Source: Shouchella patagoniensis
Lineage (GTDB): Bacteria; Bacillota; Bacilli; Bacillales; Bacillaceae_D
Length of the DNA stretch: 64,000 bases
Direction: 5' to 3'
Assembly (NCBI RefSeq): GCF_002019705.1
Contig: NZ_KV917377.1
Location: 3,445,649 to 3,509,648, forward strand
Shown here: positions 36,181 to 44,615 of the stretch, piece by piece
How positions within the stretch are numbered: the stretch's first letter is position 1
Layout of the letters: each line of letters starts with the position of its first letter
Program-made: the position numbers and the translations under genes
The notes under the pieces: generated by a model
Database searches by the model: none
Seen by the model: the letters and a program-made list of their open reading frames with translations, nothing else
What the model was told of the DNA's origin: nothing

Positions 36181-37770
36181 TTGGGGCTATTTTCAATTAT
36201 TACCTTTGTCATTATTATTGTAGCGATTTGGTTATTTGCTTATAAACGAAGTCGCGGAGTAAATCTTTCAAGCTCTGAAGGGCTTTTTTTAGGTGGAAGG
36301 AGTTTAACAGGTATTACGATTGCCGGGTCCGTCATCATGACCAATTTATCAACCGAACAAATTGTTGGTCAAAATGGACAGAGTTATGTAGCCGGAATGG
36401 AGGTAATGGCCTGGGAGGTTACCTCAGCAATTGCGATCGTGGCGTTGGCACTCATCTTTCTTCCGAAGTATTTAAAATATGGTGTAGATACAGTAACCGA
36501 TTATATCGAACAGAGGTTTGATAAAACAACAAAACGGATTGCTTCGATCTTATTTATTTTTACTTATGTTGTTTCATTTTTACCAGTCGTTTTGTATTCT
36601 GGTTCACTTGTTTTTAATCAAATCTTTGCTATTGATGAGCTGTTAAATGTTGAGCCGCTTGTCGCTATTTCACTTATATCAGGTATTATCGGAGTGATGG
36701 GTCTCTTCTATTTATTGCTTGGTGGTTTACGGTTAAGTGCGTTTAGCGATACGGTTTATGGAATAGGCCTACTTATCGCAGGTTTATTCATTCCAATTTT
36801 TGGACTTATTGTTCTTGGAGAAGGGAGTTTTCTAGGAGGGTTTGAATCGATTCACCAAAAAACGCCAGAAATGCTTAACTCAATAGGTGCGGTTGATTCT
36901 CCAATGGTACCTTGGCCAACGTTGTTTCTAGGTCTGTTGTTTAATAATTTATTTTTCTGGTGTACGAATCAATTGATTGTGCAAAAAGTATTGGCAGGAA
37001 GAGATTTAAAGGAAGGGCAAAAAGGTGCTCTTTACGTTGGTTTCTTTAAGATTCTAGGCGCACTATTTTTAGTGTTTCCGGGCATTATAGCGTTTAATAT
37101 GCTTGGTGACTCTATTGAACCAGCTGATAATGCTTATCCTATGCTTGTCACAGCAGTTTTACCAGAGTGGGCGTTTGGTATTTTTGCGGCTGTCGTATTT
37201 GGTGCGATTTTGAGTTCTTTTGTTGGTGCATTAAATGCAACAACAACGTTACTTACATTAGATTTTTATAAGCCAATGAAGAAAAACACATCAGATAAGC
37301 AAGTAGCGAGAATGGGGAAAGTGTTTACTATTATTGTTGGGCTTTTGGCAACGGTCATTGCGCCATTAATTTCGTTTGCACCTGCAGGACTGTTCCACGT
37401 TGTGCAACAATTTAATGGTGTATACAGCATGCCTCTCCTAGCAATCATTATTTTAGGGTTTTACTCAAAATACGCGACTCCATTCGCGGCGAAAATCACT
37501 TTTGGTTTTCATATTGTCGTGTATAGCATTTCCCAACTTTTCTTTGACGTACACTATCTTTACGTATTTAGTGTTATGTTCTTTGTTAATTTGTTTCTTT
37601 TGTGGGGGATTAGCCGACTTCAAAAGAACACAGAGCCATTTCAATTTCCAGAAGGGAATCATAAAGTTGACTTAACGCCATGGAAACATAGGAAATGGGT
37701 GAGTGTGTTAATTATTGTGATTGTGCTTGCTTCATATTGGTTTTTCTCTCCGCTTGGTATTGCAGAGTGA
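36181..37770 (+). CDS. Sodium:solute symporter (SSS family, SGLT-like)
   Basis: A 529-residue SSS transporter with about 14 helices, probably for a sugar or related solute. Family features are SEGLFLGGRSLTG with the first-helix break, MTNLSTEQIVGQNGQSY near residue 58, LGGLRLSAFSDTVYG near residue 180 and FVGALNATTTLLTLDFYKP near residue 345, which belongs to the sodium-site helix. The TTG at 36181 is used since AAAGGAG is then eight bases away; the longer frame starts inside that site. A cre-like box upstream agrees with carbon-source regulation. The substrate is not known; no catabolic gene adjoins. Confidence 0.87.
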   Translation: MGLFSIITFVIIIVAIWLFAYKRSRGVNLSSSEGLFLGGRSLTGITIAGSVIMTNLSTEQIVGQNGQSYVAGMEVMAWEVTSAIAIVALALIFLPKYLKYGVDTVTDYIEQRFDKTTKRIASILFIFTYVVSFLPVVLYSGSLVFNQIFAIDELLNVEPLVAISLISGIIGVMGLFYLLLGGLRLSAFSDTVYGIGLLIAGLFIPIFGLIVLGEGSFLGGFESIHQKTPEMLNSIGAVDSPMVPWPTLFLGLLFNNLFFWCTNQLIVQKVLAGRDLKEGQKGALYVGFFKILGALFLVFPGIIAFNMLGDSIEPADNAYPMLVTAVLPEWAFGIFAAVVFGAILSSFVGALNATTTLLTLDFYKPMKKNTSDKQVARMGKVFTIIVGLLATVIAPLISFAPAGLFHVVQQFNGVYSMPLLAIIILGFYSKYATPFAAKITFGFHIVVYSISQLFFDVHYLYVFSVMFFVNLFLLWGISRLQKNTEPFQFPEGNHKVDLTPWKHRKWVSVLIIVIVLASYWFFSPLGIAE

Positions 37771-37800
37771 AAAAAGAGTGGCCTTTAGGCCACTCTTTTT
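37771..37800 (+). terminator. Terminator of the SSS transporter gene
   Basis: Perfect 13-bp stem AAAAAGAGTGGCC/GGCCACTCTTTTT with a TTTA loop. Confidence 0.9.
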
Positions 37801-38049
37801 AGGTTAGTCGAGTCGGACTGACTTTCGTATCAATGTACGCTTTCCTTTTGACCACGATTCTTCCTATTTTACTAAGACAAATAATGAAATAGAAAAAATG
37901 AAGGGTTTCGTTCAATTAGTATGTCTTTGTTTCATCATTTTTTAAGTGGAAAATAATTGCGACTAATAAAGTTGAACAAGAAACGTGTTTAAAGCAGTTC
38001 ATATAGAGGAACACTACATACAGATTTTCCTAAAAGAGGAGTGGTATGT

Positions 38050-39156
38050 GTGAACGAAAAAATATTTATAAGCCCAAGTAAGTATGTGCAAGGTCGTGAT
38101 GTTCTTGATAAAACGGGTGAATATATAAAAGAATTAGGAACAAAGGCAATGATTCTTGCAGATGAGTTTGTCTGGAATATGGCAGGAAATCGTGTAGCTG
38201 GAAGTTTAAAAGAAGCAAGTATGTCTGTTATTGAAGTTACTTTCGAGGGAGAAGCTTCAGAATCGGAGATTAAACGGATTGCCGAAAAAGCCAAAGCTGA
38301 AGGAGCAGACATTATTGTTGGTGTTGGTGGTGGTAAAACTTTAGATACAGCAAAAGGTGTGCGGGATTTAATTGAAGGCGCAGCCTGTGTAATTGTGCCT
38401 ACGACTGCTTCGACAGATGCACCAACTAGTGCTCTGTCTGTTATATATTCGGAAAACGGTGTGTTTGAACGCTATAGTTTTTACAATAAAAATCCAGACA
38501 TTATTATTGTTGATTCGGCTATTATTGCGGGTGCTCCGCCTAAGTTCCTCGCTGCTGGGATTGCGGATGCGCTCGCGACATGGGTGGAAGCTCGTTCTTC
38601 TTACGAAGGACGCGGTACGAATATGGCAGGAGGAAAAGCAACCATTGCTGGACAAGCGATTGCAAAGAAGTGTGAACAAGTCCTATTTGATTATGGATTG
38701 CTCGCGTATGAATCAAATAAACGAGAAGTTGTTTCTCATGCTCTTGAGCAAGTCATTGAAGCAAATACATTGTTAAGCGGTCTAGGCTTCGAAAGTGGCG
38801 GACTAGCACTTGCCCACGCTGTACACAACGGTTTTACAGTGTTAGAAGGTGATATTCACCATTTGAGCCACGGCGAAAAAGTAGCGTTTGGTATTTTAAC
38901 GCAGCTGACACTTGAAGCACACAATCAACAAGAAATTAATCGGTACATTGAATTGCTTTCAAAACTAAGTTTGCCAGTTACGTTCAAAGATCTTCATATA
39001 GAAGGAATTGAACGGGACGAGCTACTGAAAGTTGCCAAAACGGCTTTGCAAGAAGGAGAAAGTAGCCACAATATGGCTACTGTACCAACAGCTGAAGAAG
39101 TGGTTGATGCGATGATCGCAGCAGATCAATATTCACTTACTTATTTAGAGAAGTAA
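38050..39156 (+). CDS. gldA: Glycerol dehydrogenase
   Basis: NAD-dependent, zinc-type iron-containing-alcohol-dehydrogenase-family enzyme oxidising glycerol to dihydroxyacetone. The [10 protein letters not shown] nucleotide loop lies at 93-102 and the metal ligands Asp173, His256 and His274 fall at exactly the positions of the B. stearothermophilus enzyme when the GTG at 38050 is the start. That GTG has AGAGGAG nine bases upstream. 368 residues is the usual length. No dihydroxyacetone kinase is next to it. Confidence 0.93.
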   Translation: MNEKIFISPSKYVQGRDVLDKTGEYIKELGTKAMILADEFVWNMAGNRVAGSLKEASMSVIEVTFEGEASESEIKRIAEKAKAEGADIIVGVGGGKTLDTAKGVRDLIEGAACVIVPTTASTDAPTSALSVIYSENGVFERYSFYNKNPDIIIVDSAIIAGAPPKFLAAGIADALATWVEARSSYEGRGTNMAGGKATIAGQAIAKKCEQVLFDYGLLAYESNKREVVSHALEQVIEANTLLSGLGFESGGLALAHAVHNGFTVLEGDIHHLSHGEKVAFGILTQLTLEAHNQQEINRYIELLSKLSLPVTFKDLHIEGIERDELLKVAKTALQEGESSHNMATVPTAEEVVDAMIAADQYSLTYLEK

Positions 39157-39159
39157 ACG

Positions 39160-39191
39160 GAACCTCCATAGTCTTAAGACTATGGAGGTTC
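39160..39191 (+). terminator. Hairpin after gldA
   Basis: Perfect palindrome GAACCTCCATAGTC/GACTATGGAGGTTC with a TTAA centre; the following TTCCTATCTT is only moderately U-rich. Confidence 0.7.
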
Positions 39192-39352
39192 TTCCTATCT
39201 TAAGAGAATGAAGGGTTTTTGTTTCGAGATTGAGGATCCTATACATAAATTGTCTGTACTGTTAAAGTGATTAATGTGGAAGAAACATGGTAAGACCACT
39301 CAAACAGCTATTGGATCGGTAAAATGTAAGAAAAGGTTTCGATAAATAAGGA

Positions 39353-39660
39353 ATGGGAAGATCCACTGTGGAACAATTATTAAAACAAATTCAAAAATTA
39401 AGCCAACAAGAACAAAAGACATTGGAGCAAATGGTATTGAAATTATCAGAAGAGGTGGGGGAAACAGCTCAAGCAATACTTTCTTATAACAAGGCGTCTG
39501 GTAGTGTACAAGCAGGGTAACTAAAGCGGATGTGAAAGAGGAATGTGCGGATGTCATTTTAGTAGCGTTGGCATTATTTTTTAAACTAAGTGAAACCGAG
39601 GAAGAGTTGGATGAGTTTCTAAACAAAAAAATTAAAAAAAGGCGTGCCGATATTTCTTAG
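39353..39660 (+). pseudogene. MazG-like nucleotide pyrophosphohydrolase, frameshifted
   Basis: Two frames together make one MazG-like protein of about 100 residues. Frame one (from ATG 39353 or GTG 39368) carries the EExxE half-site in KLSEEVGETAQ and runs to a TAA at 39518. Frame two, one base back, continues RVTKADVKEECADVILVALA with the ExxD half-site and ends at TAG 39660. The join is at CAAGCAGGGTA near 39511-39519. All metal ligands are intact, so the only defect is a single missing base (or two extra). Possible sequencing error, recent mutation or less likely a programmed shift. Confidence 0.7.
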
Positions 39661-39760
39661 AAAGTAGAGTGAGCGAAAGAGAGTAACTAAAGTAAACAGT
39701 TAATAATATGGAAGGTTTGATATGTATTAACTGTGACAAGATAAGGTTAGTGCGAATACA

Positions 39761-40469
39761 TTGACAATGCAGTTAACCCCTTGGAGAAAAAGACTGATTG
39801 ACATGTATGCACAATCAGTTGTTATAAGTCCAGAGGAAGCACAAAATGCAATTGAAAAGTGGGGTACTGAAGTATCTGGACTACTTGTTAAGTTGCAATT
39901 GCCATTAGATGTTGGTTTAAGCGAGATTGCTTATTATCGCAATTCAATTGGAGAAATTGTACGCGATGAAGCAATTAAACAAGATATGTCACTTGAGGGC
40001 TTTTATGCGATAATCTCAGTGTTTGATCGTGTGGTGGACCACGCTGTATTAATTGTTAGTCGTTCTTATATGAAAGATTTTCATAATAGCATTGAAGCAG
40101 CCAAATATGCGATTGATGAACTGTCTGTTCCACTTGTTCAGTTAACAAAAGATACAGGAGTCATCCCAATTATTGGCGAAATTGATACGAACCGTGCACA
40201 ATATTTATTAAACAATGCGCTTGGAAAAGGATCTGAATTAAGTTTAAACCGTATCATTCTTGATTTTGTCTGGAGTGAGCGTTGTTGATACGATGGTAGC
40301 TGGGCAAATCTTTAAAGTGATGGATTCACTTAAACTTATTGGTGTTGAAGCCGTTTTAAGTGGAGTTCGTCCGGAAGTTGCACAGACGATGGTGAACTTA
40401 GGAATTAAAGTTGAAGGCAAAGTGTATTCGAGCTTGCGGACAGCTATTCAAGATAAAAACATTATTTGA
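39761..40469 (+). pseudogene. RsbR-paralogue stressosome protein, frameshifted in the STAS domain
   Basis: The N-terminal 170 residues resemble the non-heme globin-like sensor domain of RsbR paralogues and lead into VPLVQLTKDTGVIPIIGEID, the start of a STAS domain. At GATTTTG (40262-40268) one extra T switches the frame: the first frame ends VWSERC at 40288 and the second, from the equivalent point, reads LSGVSVVDTMVAGQIF and SGVRPEVAQTMVNLGI, containing both usual phosphorylatable Thr positions, to the stop at 40469. Removing one T from the run restores a normal RsbR protein of about 235 residues. TTG 39761 or ATG 39767 is the start. Confidence 0.78.
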
Positions 40470-40506
40470 TTGAGTAATCGTTAGAATTGGACAATGTTAT
40501 AGAAGA

Positions 40507-40540
40507 ATACCTCTGGGGTAAAACCCCAGAGGTATCTTTA
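40507..40540 (+). terminator. Terminator after the RsbR-like gene
   Basis: Perfect 12-bp stem ATACCTCTGGGG/CCCCAGAGGTAT with a TAAAA loop followed by CTTTA. Confidence 0.8.
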
Positions 40541-40701
40541 GGTCAGTTGAGAACGGATGTGCTAGAAAAGAGTTTCTAATAGTGTGTCGTAATCATAAGC
40601 AACTAGCGGACGGCACATACGTAAACTCCTGCAGAAGATAAAGCGCAGTTATGCTAGAGACCCGGATAGATCGAATGCATTTTTTACGAATAGCGAACGA
40701 G

Positions 40702-40733
40702 AAAAAGTCACCCTACGATTGAGGTGACTTTTT
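40702..40733 (-). terminator. Terminator of the yocH-like gene
   Basis: Stem AAAAAGTCACC/GGTGACTTTTT; on the minus strand it ends in TTTTTCTCG. The 160 bp between it and the previous terminator contain no recognisable gene. Confidence 0.85.
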
Positions 40734-40746
40734 TCTTATCTACAGA

Positions 40747-41346
40747 TCACTCATATACTTCGATTTGCACATTTTGACGACCAAATTCGATTGCTTGATC
40801 TTGATCTGGCATAAAGACATCAATTTTATTGCCATTAATTGCTCCGCCAATATCGCCTGCAATTGCTTCGCCGTATCCTTCAACGTAGACAGTGCTACCA
40901 AGTGGGATGACATCTGGATCTACTGCAATTACTTTTTGGTCAGGGTTTGCTCTTAAGTCAATACCTGTGTATGTGACTCCAGTGCATCCCTCGCAAAAAG
41001 CTGTATAAGCAGTAGCTTCTACATTCATTGTTGTCCCAGCGGCGTCTTGGGAGCTAGACTTGCTCTCGCTTGGAGTCGAACTAGTTTCTTCATTTGTTTG
41101 AGTTTCGCCTTTAACTTGAGCTTCACTTGATTTTGAATCTGTACCAGGAAGATCAAGATGCTGACCAACAAAAATCAGGTTTTTGTCATTAATATCTGAG
41201 TTCGCTTCCATGATGTCACTGATAGAAACGTTATTATTATTAGCGATTCCGCTTAATGTATCTCCGCTTTGTACCTCATAAGCAAAAGCAGGAGTTGCAA
41301 TTAGAACTGATCCTACTACGGCAAGTGATGCGATTAGTTTTTTCAT
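40747..41346 (-). CDS. LysM plus 3D-domain cell-wall hydrolase (YocH-like)
   Basis: Secreted 199-residue protein: signal peptide ending ATPAFA at about residue 22, one LysM peptidoglycan-binding domain (YEVQSGDTLSGIANNNN onward, 23-67), a Ser/Gln/Glu-rich linker (70-107) and a C-terminal 3D domain (108-199) with the conserved Asp residues in YTGIDLRANPD, AVDPDVIPLGS and KIDVFM. This matches YocH and related stationary-phase peptidoglycan hydrolases. RBS AAGGAGAG precedes the ATG. Monocistronic. Confidence 0.9.
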   Translation of the reverse strand: MKKLIASLAVVGSVLIATPAFAYEVQSGDTLSGIANNNNVSISDIMEANSDINDKNLIFVGQHLDLPGTDSKSSEAQVKGETQTNEETSSTPSESKSSSQDAAGTTMNVEATAYTAFCEGCTGVTYTGIDLRANPDQKVIAVDPDVIPLGSTVYVEGYGEAIAGDIGGAINGNKIDVFMPDQDQAIEFGRQNVQIEVYE

Positions 41347-41713
41347 GTTATAAGCACTCTCCTTCTAAGTAGTTAAGGCACCCTATTTATATTGGTGTTA
41401 CCTAAACAATTTGAGTTTATCTTATCTTTGTTTGCGGGAATCTCTCTCGCAAGTCCTCACTATACATAAACAAAATAGAGGAATCAACCCTAAAAGGCTA
41501 AAGTAATCTACTTGTAATGAGAGTGAAACACTAGTTTTATAATGTTTCATTTGTATGTCGGAGGTGGAATCAGGCGGGATAGTAAGGAATGAGCGCAATT
41601 TATATCTACTAAAATAGCAAAACAACCCTCTCTTTTGTAATTAAGTGTTTCCACAATAAATGATATAATAAAAGGGAACGTATTCTCGTTATTATGGAAG
41701 GAGAATGGTAAGT
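41347..41713. other. Divergent intergenic region
   Basis: No gene. An inverted repeat TGAAACA/TGTTTCA occurs at 41524-41530 and 41543-41549. A TATAAT hexamer at about 41664-41669 probably belongs to the promoter of the plus-strand NTF2-like gene. No known riboswitch was recognised upstream of the YocH-like gene. Confidence 0.4.
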
Positions 41714-42094
41714 ATGGGATATAGAAAAGCGTTGCATACATACATTGAAGCGACAAATACACACAAGTTTTCGAACGTGAAAAAGGTGCTACATCCAGAG
41801 GCGGTTTATTTTTTTACTGATGCAATATGTAGAGGGTATGAAGAGATTGGTGCTTATTTTAATAAAACATGGAATCTTATTAAGGAAGAGGTGTACTCCG
41901 CCTCAGAGGTTGAATGGATAGCTGTTTCCACAGAAATGGCAACATGCACATATACATATATATACGAAGGGTATTATGAGGGGAAATTTATTTCAGGAAA
42001 AGGAAGAGCAACGAATGTATTTCTTGTCGCAGATAATGAATGGAAGTTAGTACACGAACATTTAAGTGGCGCAGTTAAGTCGATGGGGAAATAA
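41714..42094 (+). CDS. NTF2-like/SnoaL-type small protein
   Basis: A 126-residue soluble protein with the cone-shaped NTF2 pattern: helix YRKALHTYIEATNTHKFSNVKKVLHPEAV, then strands AVYFFTD, EVEWIAVS, ATCTYTYIYEG and the terminal WKLVHEHLSG usual for DUF4440/SnoaL-type proteins. These include ketosteroid-isomerase-like enzymes and binding domains; no catalytic residue can be assigned. Start at ATG 41714 because AAGGAG is 10 bases upstream, whereas the ATG at 41705 is almost inside that site. Confidence 0.7.
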   Translation: MGYRKALHTYIEATNTHKFSNVKKVLHPEAVYFFTDAICRGYEEIGAYFNKTWNLIKEEVYSASEVEWIAVSTEMATCTYTYIYEGYYEGKFISGKGRATNVFLVADNEWKLVHEHLSGAVKSMGK

Positions 42095-42095
42095 T

Positions 42096-42131
42096 AAACC
42101 TGGAAAAAGGGATTTTCCTTTTTCCAGGTTT
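42096..42131 (-). terminator. Terminator of the GTPase gene
   Basis: Perfect 15-bp stem AAACCTGGAAAAAGG/CCTTTTTCCAGGTTT; on the minus strand it runs into TTTATTATTT. It directly follows the NTF2-like stop codon and so may stop both strands. Confidence 0.8.
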
Positions 42132-42137
42132 GCGTTG

Positions 42138-43166
42138 TTACTCTTTTTTACGCCAGTTGGTTAAGTAGTCTCTTATAAGGTCACCTAGCTTTCCATCAGA
42201 AAGATCGATGTCATGTTCAAAGGCGTATTTTACTGAATAGCCAAATGCAGCTGTCACTGTACCAGCAATTGTTGTTCCGGCGATAAAAGCTGCACCCGGG
42301 AAGAACTTAGTTAATTGACGGTACATCGTTTGGCCAAAGTTACTAACGAGTGTGGTTACGACTAAATTCTTCGCTTTCTTTTTGGTCATTGGTTTATCGT
42401 AGAGGGAAGCGAGCTTGACCATTAGCCCGACTTGAATCGAGGTGATTGGGATAATATCCGCACCAGGAATCGGAGTCGCGCCAACCCCCGCTGCTGCGGC
42501 TGATGCACCTACAATCCACTTATTCGCAACACTCGACTTAGCTTTCTTCCCTTCTAGTTCCTTTGCAAGCTGAATATCTTTTTGTTTTTTCTCGAGAATA
42601 TCTAAAATCTTGTCTCTAAGTTGGTCGATGTTTGTTCCGTTTTTAGAGGAAATCGGGACAACCGGATAATGGTTTCCAGTATGCTTTTGCACATACGCTT
42701 TTAAACTCGAAATCTCTTCAGCAGCATCAATTTTATTTAAAACAATAATGATATCTTGGTTCAACTTCGCCATACGTTCAAAAATTTGTTTCTCCCCTTC
42801 AGAAAAAACAGTTCCTGCCGCATTCAAGAAGAAGAGAAGAACATCCGCCTGTTTATAGTATGCCATCGTTTCATCTGAATGGTCTGAAATAATGTCGTCT
42901 AAGCCAGGAGTGTCAGCAAATGAAATCTTATCTTTAAATTTATAAAGATCCACGTTACTGGTTGCTCCTGGCTGGGAACCCACCTTAGCCACTTCAGCAC
43001 CCATCAGTTGATTAATGGTTGATGATTTCCCTGTATTAACATCACCAATTAGAGCAAATAAGATTTCTTTATCAAGCTGGGCATTTATTGCTTCTGTTTC
43101 TTTTTCATAAATTCGCGAAAACTCCTGATCATAATTGTCGTTAAATTGGTCTGATGAATACGTCAT
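42138..43166 (-). CDS. Era-like GTPase with C-terminal membrane-associated domain
   Basis: A 342-residue GTPase. G1 is GDVNTGKSS at 41-49, G3 DTPG at 85-88 and G4 NKID at 144-147; SSKNG near 170 serves as G5. The C-terminal part (about 205-320) is Ala/Gly-rich with VGASAAAAGVGATPIPGADIIPITSIQVGLMVKLA, which is the DUF697/YcjF-type hydrophobic domain. Proteins of this plan are membrane-associated, and their role is not settled. ATG at 43166 has AGAGAGG eight bases upstream; the GTG three codons earlier is closer than usual. Confidence 0.8.
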   Translation of the reverse strand: MTYSSDQFNDNYDQEFSRIYEKETEAINAQLDKEILFALIGDVNTGKSSTINQLMGAEVAKVGSQPGATSNVDLYKFKDKISFADTPGLDDIISDHSDETMAYYKQADVLLFFLNAAGTVFSEGEKQIFERMAKLNQDIIIVLNKIDAAEEISSLKAYVQKHTGNHYPVVPISSKNGTNIDQLRDKILDILEKKQKDIQLAKELEGKKAKSSVANKWIVGASAAAAGVGATPIPGADIIPITSIQVGLMVKLASLYDKPMTKKKAKNLVVTTLVSNFGQTMYRQLTKFFPGAAFIAGTTIAGTVTAAFGYSVKYAFEHDIDLSDGKLGDLIRDYLTNWRKKE

Positions 43167-43263
43167 ATTGTTCACCTCTCTCCTATTTATTCACCTTTTG
43201 TCTTGGAAGTAAACCGAGTATAAAAAGGAAGGTGATGATTTATAATTAATTTCTATATTAATT

Positions 43264-43681
43264 GTGGGTATAAGAGTACGATTTTTTTCTTCATTTAACG
43301 AGAAAAGGTGCAACTGTTGAGCAATCGTTTCGCTTTGAGTGCCATAATGAAGGAATTGATGTATATGTAAAGGAAGGAACAGAAACAAATGAACCTGCTA
43401 TTAAAGAGTATTTAGCACTCATAAGCTCAATGCAACTGCGAGGTTATGAAGTATACCTTCGTTATCAGGCGGGGAATGTATTGCTCTATTTGCCAGAGTT
43501 TTATTCGCCGGGGGATTTAAGTAATCAAGTCTACCTTGAAGAGTTACTAGCACGTATGGATTTACTTGCATCTTTTATAGAACAAAGAGATGCGCTTAAA
43601 AAACAAATGGCTTTTAGCCACCAATATATGGCGGCTAAAGGAGCATGCCTTGGAAACCTACAACAAGAGCAACTACAATAA
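43264..43681 (+). pseudogene. Unknown small soluble protein gene, frameshifted near its start
   Basis: From the GTG at 43264 the frame reads MGIRVRFFSSFNEK and meets a stop. Moving one base at the AAAA run near 43304 continues as KGATVEQSFRFECHNEGIDVY and runs open to 43681 (MQLRGYEVYLRYQAGNVLLY, then EQRDALKKQMAF). Deleting one A gives a single protein of about 138 residues. No family recognised. The GTG lacks a ribosome site; AAGGAAGGTG at 43226-43235 sits farther upstream. The last 47 bases overlap the 3' end of the opposing DUF554 gene. Confidence 0.5.
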
Positions 43682-44339
43682 CGAGGCTAGGAAGTAAGTT
43701 TGCAATTTTAATGTTCGTGATATTGAGCAAGTTTAATCCAATCGCTAAAATCATAATGCCACCGATGCATGAGAGTTCAGCAATAATAAGGTCCATTAAA
43801 GCTGGTGAGACGAAAGCGTCAATTTGACTAGCAAGCAATGTGATGATGCTCTGATATAAAAAGACAGGGATCGCTGCAAATAAAACACCGATTCCGAGTG
43901 TTGAAGAGATAATAAGCGCGGAAAAAGCATCAATTGATGCTTTCGTGAACAGCAAACTATGATCTCCTCGTAATGCACTCTCTAGTGGTCCGAGTATAGC
44001 AAGTGCGCCTGCAGCAAAGATCAACGTTGAACTGATAAAGGCCTGAGCAACATTCCCTTGTGACTCTTTTCCAAGTTTCTTTCCTAACCAATCTCCTAGT
44101 TTGTTTAACCGCGCGTCTATTTGTAGCCATTCCCCAATCATCGCGCCGGTTGTAAGACTGGCAATAACAATTAGAAAATTCTCACCCGTTACTCCCATTT
44201 GAATGCCGATAATAAGTAGACAGAGAGATAAGGCTTGCATGACAATTTTACTCATTCCCTCTGGAACGTTGCGGATGCGTGTTCCAATTAAGGAAGCGAC
44301 AGCAATGGCTAGGGCATTTACGATTGAACCTAGTAACAT
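43635..44339 (-). CDS. DUF554 membrane protein (YdfK/YqgA-like)
   Basis: Membrane protein of about 234 residues with six to seven helices. It opens MLLGSIVNALAIAVASLIG and contains LTTGAMIGEWLQIDARLNKLG and LIIAELSCIGGIMILAIGLNLL, the usual DUF554 signatures. The ATG at 44339 matches where family members start and has TGGAG upstream; a second ATG five codons earlier (44354) is possible. Function unknown; transport has been proposed. It has an unusual structured leader (see 44398-44467). Confidence 0.85.
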   Translation of the reverse strand: MLLGSIVNALAIAVASLIGTRIRNVPEGMSKIVMQALSLCLLIIGIQMGVTGENFLIVIASLTTGAMIGEWLQIDARLNKLGDWLGKKLGKESQGNVAQAFISSTLIFAAGALAILGPLESALRGDHSLLFTKASIDAFSALIISSTLGIGVLFAAIPVFLYQSIITLLASQIDAFVSPALMDLIIAELSCIGGIMILAIGLNLLNITNIKIANLLPSLVIVVALVVGFQGMLL

Positions 44340-44397
44340 AAGGGTGATCTCCATTTCAAAATAGCTTCTCTATAGATGTATTCATACACATTTATAT

Positions 44398-44467
44398 AAA
44401 AAAACCCTACTGCCCCGATGTGGTAAACGGGTTCGTAAGGAAGCCAAAACGTCAGTGATTTATTATA
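44398..44467 (-). promoter_or_regulatory. Structured leader with possible attenuator upstream of the DUF554 gene
   Basis: On the minus strand a TATAAT (44467-44462) is followed by about 30 bases and then a hairpin AACCC/GGGTT (44433-44403) that ends in seven U residues. The segment also allows CCCG/CGGG pairing (44431-44414) that uses the same bases and would exclude it. This is the layout of a transcription attenuator or small riboswitch. No known class was recognised. Confidence 0.4.
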
Positions 44468-44557
44468 GCAAATATCTCCCTCTGAAAATAGCGTTTTTCC
44501 CTTTGTGGCGCTTTTCACTTTTCTTAGGTTAAACGATAAAATAACTGCTTATTCATG

Positions 44558-44571
44558 CAAACGTATGTACG
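44558..44571 (+). promoter_or_regulatory. LexA-like SOS box upstream of alkC
   Basis: CAAACGTATGTACG fits the Bacillus LexA consensus CGAACRNRYGTTYG at 12 of 14 positions (differences at positions 2 and 12). It lies 6 bp upstream of a TATAAT (44578-44583), where a repressor would block the promoter of the repair gene. Confidence 0.5.
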
Positions 44572-44615
44572 AATCGTTATAATGAAAGAAGGAACAATTG
44601 AAGGAGGCGTAAACC

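Noticed and set aside
40560-40700. Possible repeat element between two terminators
   Set aside because: No terminal inverted repeats or target duplication could be made out; copy number cannot be judged in this window.
41347-41420. Possible c-di-AMP (ydaO-type) riboswitch upstream of the YocH-like gene
   Set aside because: Such leaders often precede YocH-like genes, but none of the conserved ydaO sequence blocks is present here.
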